This document shows, piece by piece, positions 63,419 to 64,000 of a DNA stretch of 64,000 bases (position 1 is the first letter of the stretch; every line of letters begins with the position of its first letter). The notes below the pieces were generated by a model. That model was not told where the DNA came from and searched no databases. It saw only the letters and a list, made by a program, of their open reading frames with translations. This stretch comes from Solidesulfovibrio fructosivorans JJ]. Lineage in GTDB: Bacteria; Desulfobacterota; Desulfovibrionia; Desulfovibrionales; Desulfovibrionaceae. A program made the translations under genes and the position numbers. The DNA is taken from the NCBI RefSeq assembly GCF_000179555.1, contig NZ_AECZ01000002.1:62001-126000 (forward strand), read 5' to 3'.

Positions 63419-63833
63419 CGGCCTCGAGCGGATTGTCGGCAAGGCCGAGGCTGGCCAGGGCTTCGAGCAATGTCTTCGGGGTGAAGGGTTTGGTGACGTA
63501 GGCCTGGGCTCCGGATTCGAACTGGGCGCGCAGCATGTTGCCCGGATCGTCGAGGCTGGAAAGCATGACGGCCGGCGTGCGGCGTTCCTCGGCGATGCCG
63601 TCGGCGGTTTCCTGGCGGCGGATGCCGGCCAGGGCGTCGTGGCCGGAAAGTTCGGGCATGAGAATGTCCATGACGATCAGATCGTAGGTCTGGCCTTTTT
63701 TTCGGGCGGCCTGAAACATGGCCAGGGCCTCGCGGCCGTTGGCGGCCTCGTCCGACGTGAAGCGGTCGCCCAGGGCCTGGATGATAAGATAGCGCTGGTA
63801 GCGGCTGTCGTCGACGATCAGGGCGCGAGGCAT
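63375..63833 (-). CDS. CheY-like single-domain response regulator
   Basis: 152 residues, ATG after GGAGGG. Receiver domain with acidic pair Asp8/Asp9, phospho-acceptor Asp56 (VMDILMPELSG) and Lys115 (YVTKPFTPKT). A short C-terminal tail of about 25 residues overlaps cheD. With cheD and the gene cut by the right edge it looks like a chemotaxis-type signalling unit; it may not be the flagellar CheY. Confidence 0.88.
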   Translation of the reverse strand: MPRALIVDDSRYQRYLIIQALGDRFTSDEAANGREALAMFQAARKKGQTYDLIVMDILMPELSGHDALAGIRRQETADGIAEERRTPAVMLSSLDDPGNMLRAQFESGAQAYVTKPFTPKTLLEALASLGLADNPLEADDFENDPPHARPSR

Positions 63834-63901
63834 GGGTCACCCTCCGTTTTTTTCGTGTCGTGTCTTCGAGGTCCGTTATCCGTCTAGCCGGGCCGACAGA
63901 G

Positions 63902-64000
63902 TCATGAAATTCCCGTTGCGGCGGCGTTGTCGCCCGTGCCCTTGTCCTCGGCCAGCGCGGCGTGCAGCAGGCCCGGGACATCCACCACCAGGGCCATGTC
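63902..64000 (-). CDS. C-terminal end of a probable CheW-like protein (cut by the window edge)
   Basis: Only the last 32 residues are visible: DMALVVDVPGLLHAAL then a short Gly/Ala/Thr tail and TGA. The pattern resembles the last strand and helix of CheW domains, and the cheY-cheD context agrees, but the fragment is too short to be sure. It ends 69 nt before the CheY-like gene on the same strand. Confidence 0.4.
   Translation of the reverse strand, partial: DMALVVDVPGLLHAALAEDKGTGDNAAATGIS

Overview
The window is a GC-rich, densely packed chromosomal segment from a sulfate-reducing Desulfovibrionaceae bacterium, most likely the Desulfovibrio fructosivorans/magneticus (Solidesulfovibrio) group. 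The main evidence is a complete hndABCD NADP-reducing [FeFe]-hydrogenase operon, an adjacent aspA-hydE-hydF block like the one beside the hydrogenase genes in Desulfovibrio vulgaris, a Desulfovibrio-type outer-membrane homotrimeric porin, and many PAS/HDOD/MCP/GGDEF signalling proteins. This placement is inferred from gene content only. No phage, transposon, CRISPR array, tRNA or rRNA was seen.

Layout. 1-3.1 kb: a truncated M16C (PreP-like) protease on the minus strand, divergent from a vWA-OmpA envelope protein and a LysM protein. 3.3-8.7 kb (minus): FAH-family hydrolase, sppA, rpsA, rimO. 8.8-14.8 kb: soluble histidine kinase plus rdgB, a small protein, an SH3 lipoprotein, a metallo-beta-lactamase protein and glgB. 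15.4-22.8 kb: a two-receiver GGDEF protein, a secreted protein followed by a multi-PAS kinase, a VanX-like dipeptidase, the porin and an AmiS/UreI-like channel. 23.6-28.0 kb: glmS-amidase-pyrF. 28.1-31.3 kb (minus): an orphan molybdopterin oxidoreductase and a PP-loop thiolase-like protein. 31.4-35.4 kb: recA-alaS. 35.5-40.0 kb (minus): chemoreceptor, glycosyltransferase and flavoprotein.

40.0-49.6 kb is the metabolic centre: a regulatory intergenic region (candidate small RNA with promoter and terminator, then a perfect 40-nt palindrome with a Rex/CRP-type core), hndABCD, and an aspA / unknown 198-aa gene / hydE / hydF operon. HndD needs the H-cluster that HydE and HydF help build; hydG is not in the window. 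49.8-64.0 kb: CgeB-like glycosyltransferase, obgE with an acidic insertion, trkA-trkH potassium uptake, HDOD protein, polysaccharide deacetylase-like protein, two glycosyltransferases (one a large membrane mannosyltransferase type), and a chemotaxis end (Sel1-like, cheD, cheY-like, a probable cheW tail).

Between the genes lie several families of structured palindromic repeats: (i) a bipartite hairpin element (four full copies, two half copies) placed at gene 3' ends with covarying stems; (ii) a GC-rich multi-hairpin element in at least eight copies in both orientations; (iii) a roughly 95-nt nested-stem element in two copies; and (iv) three long palindromes with the same architecture but unrelated arm sequences. 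These repeats and the hnd upstream region are the least explained parts of the window.
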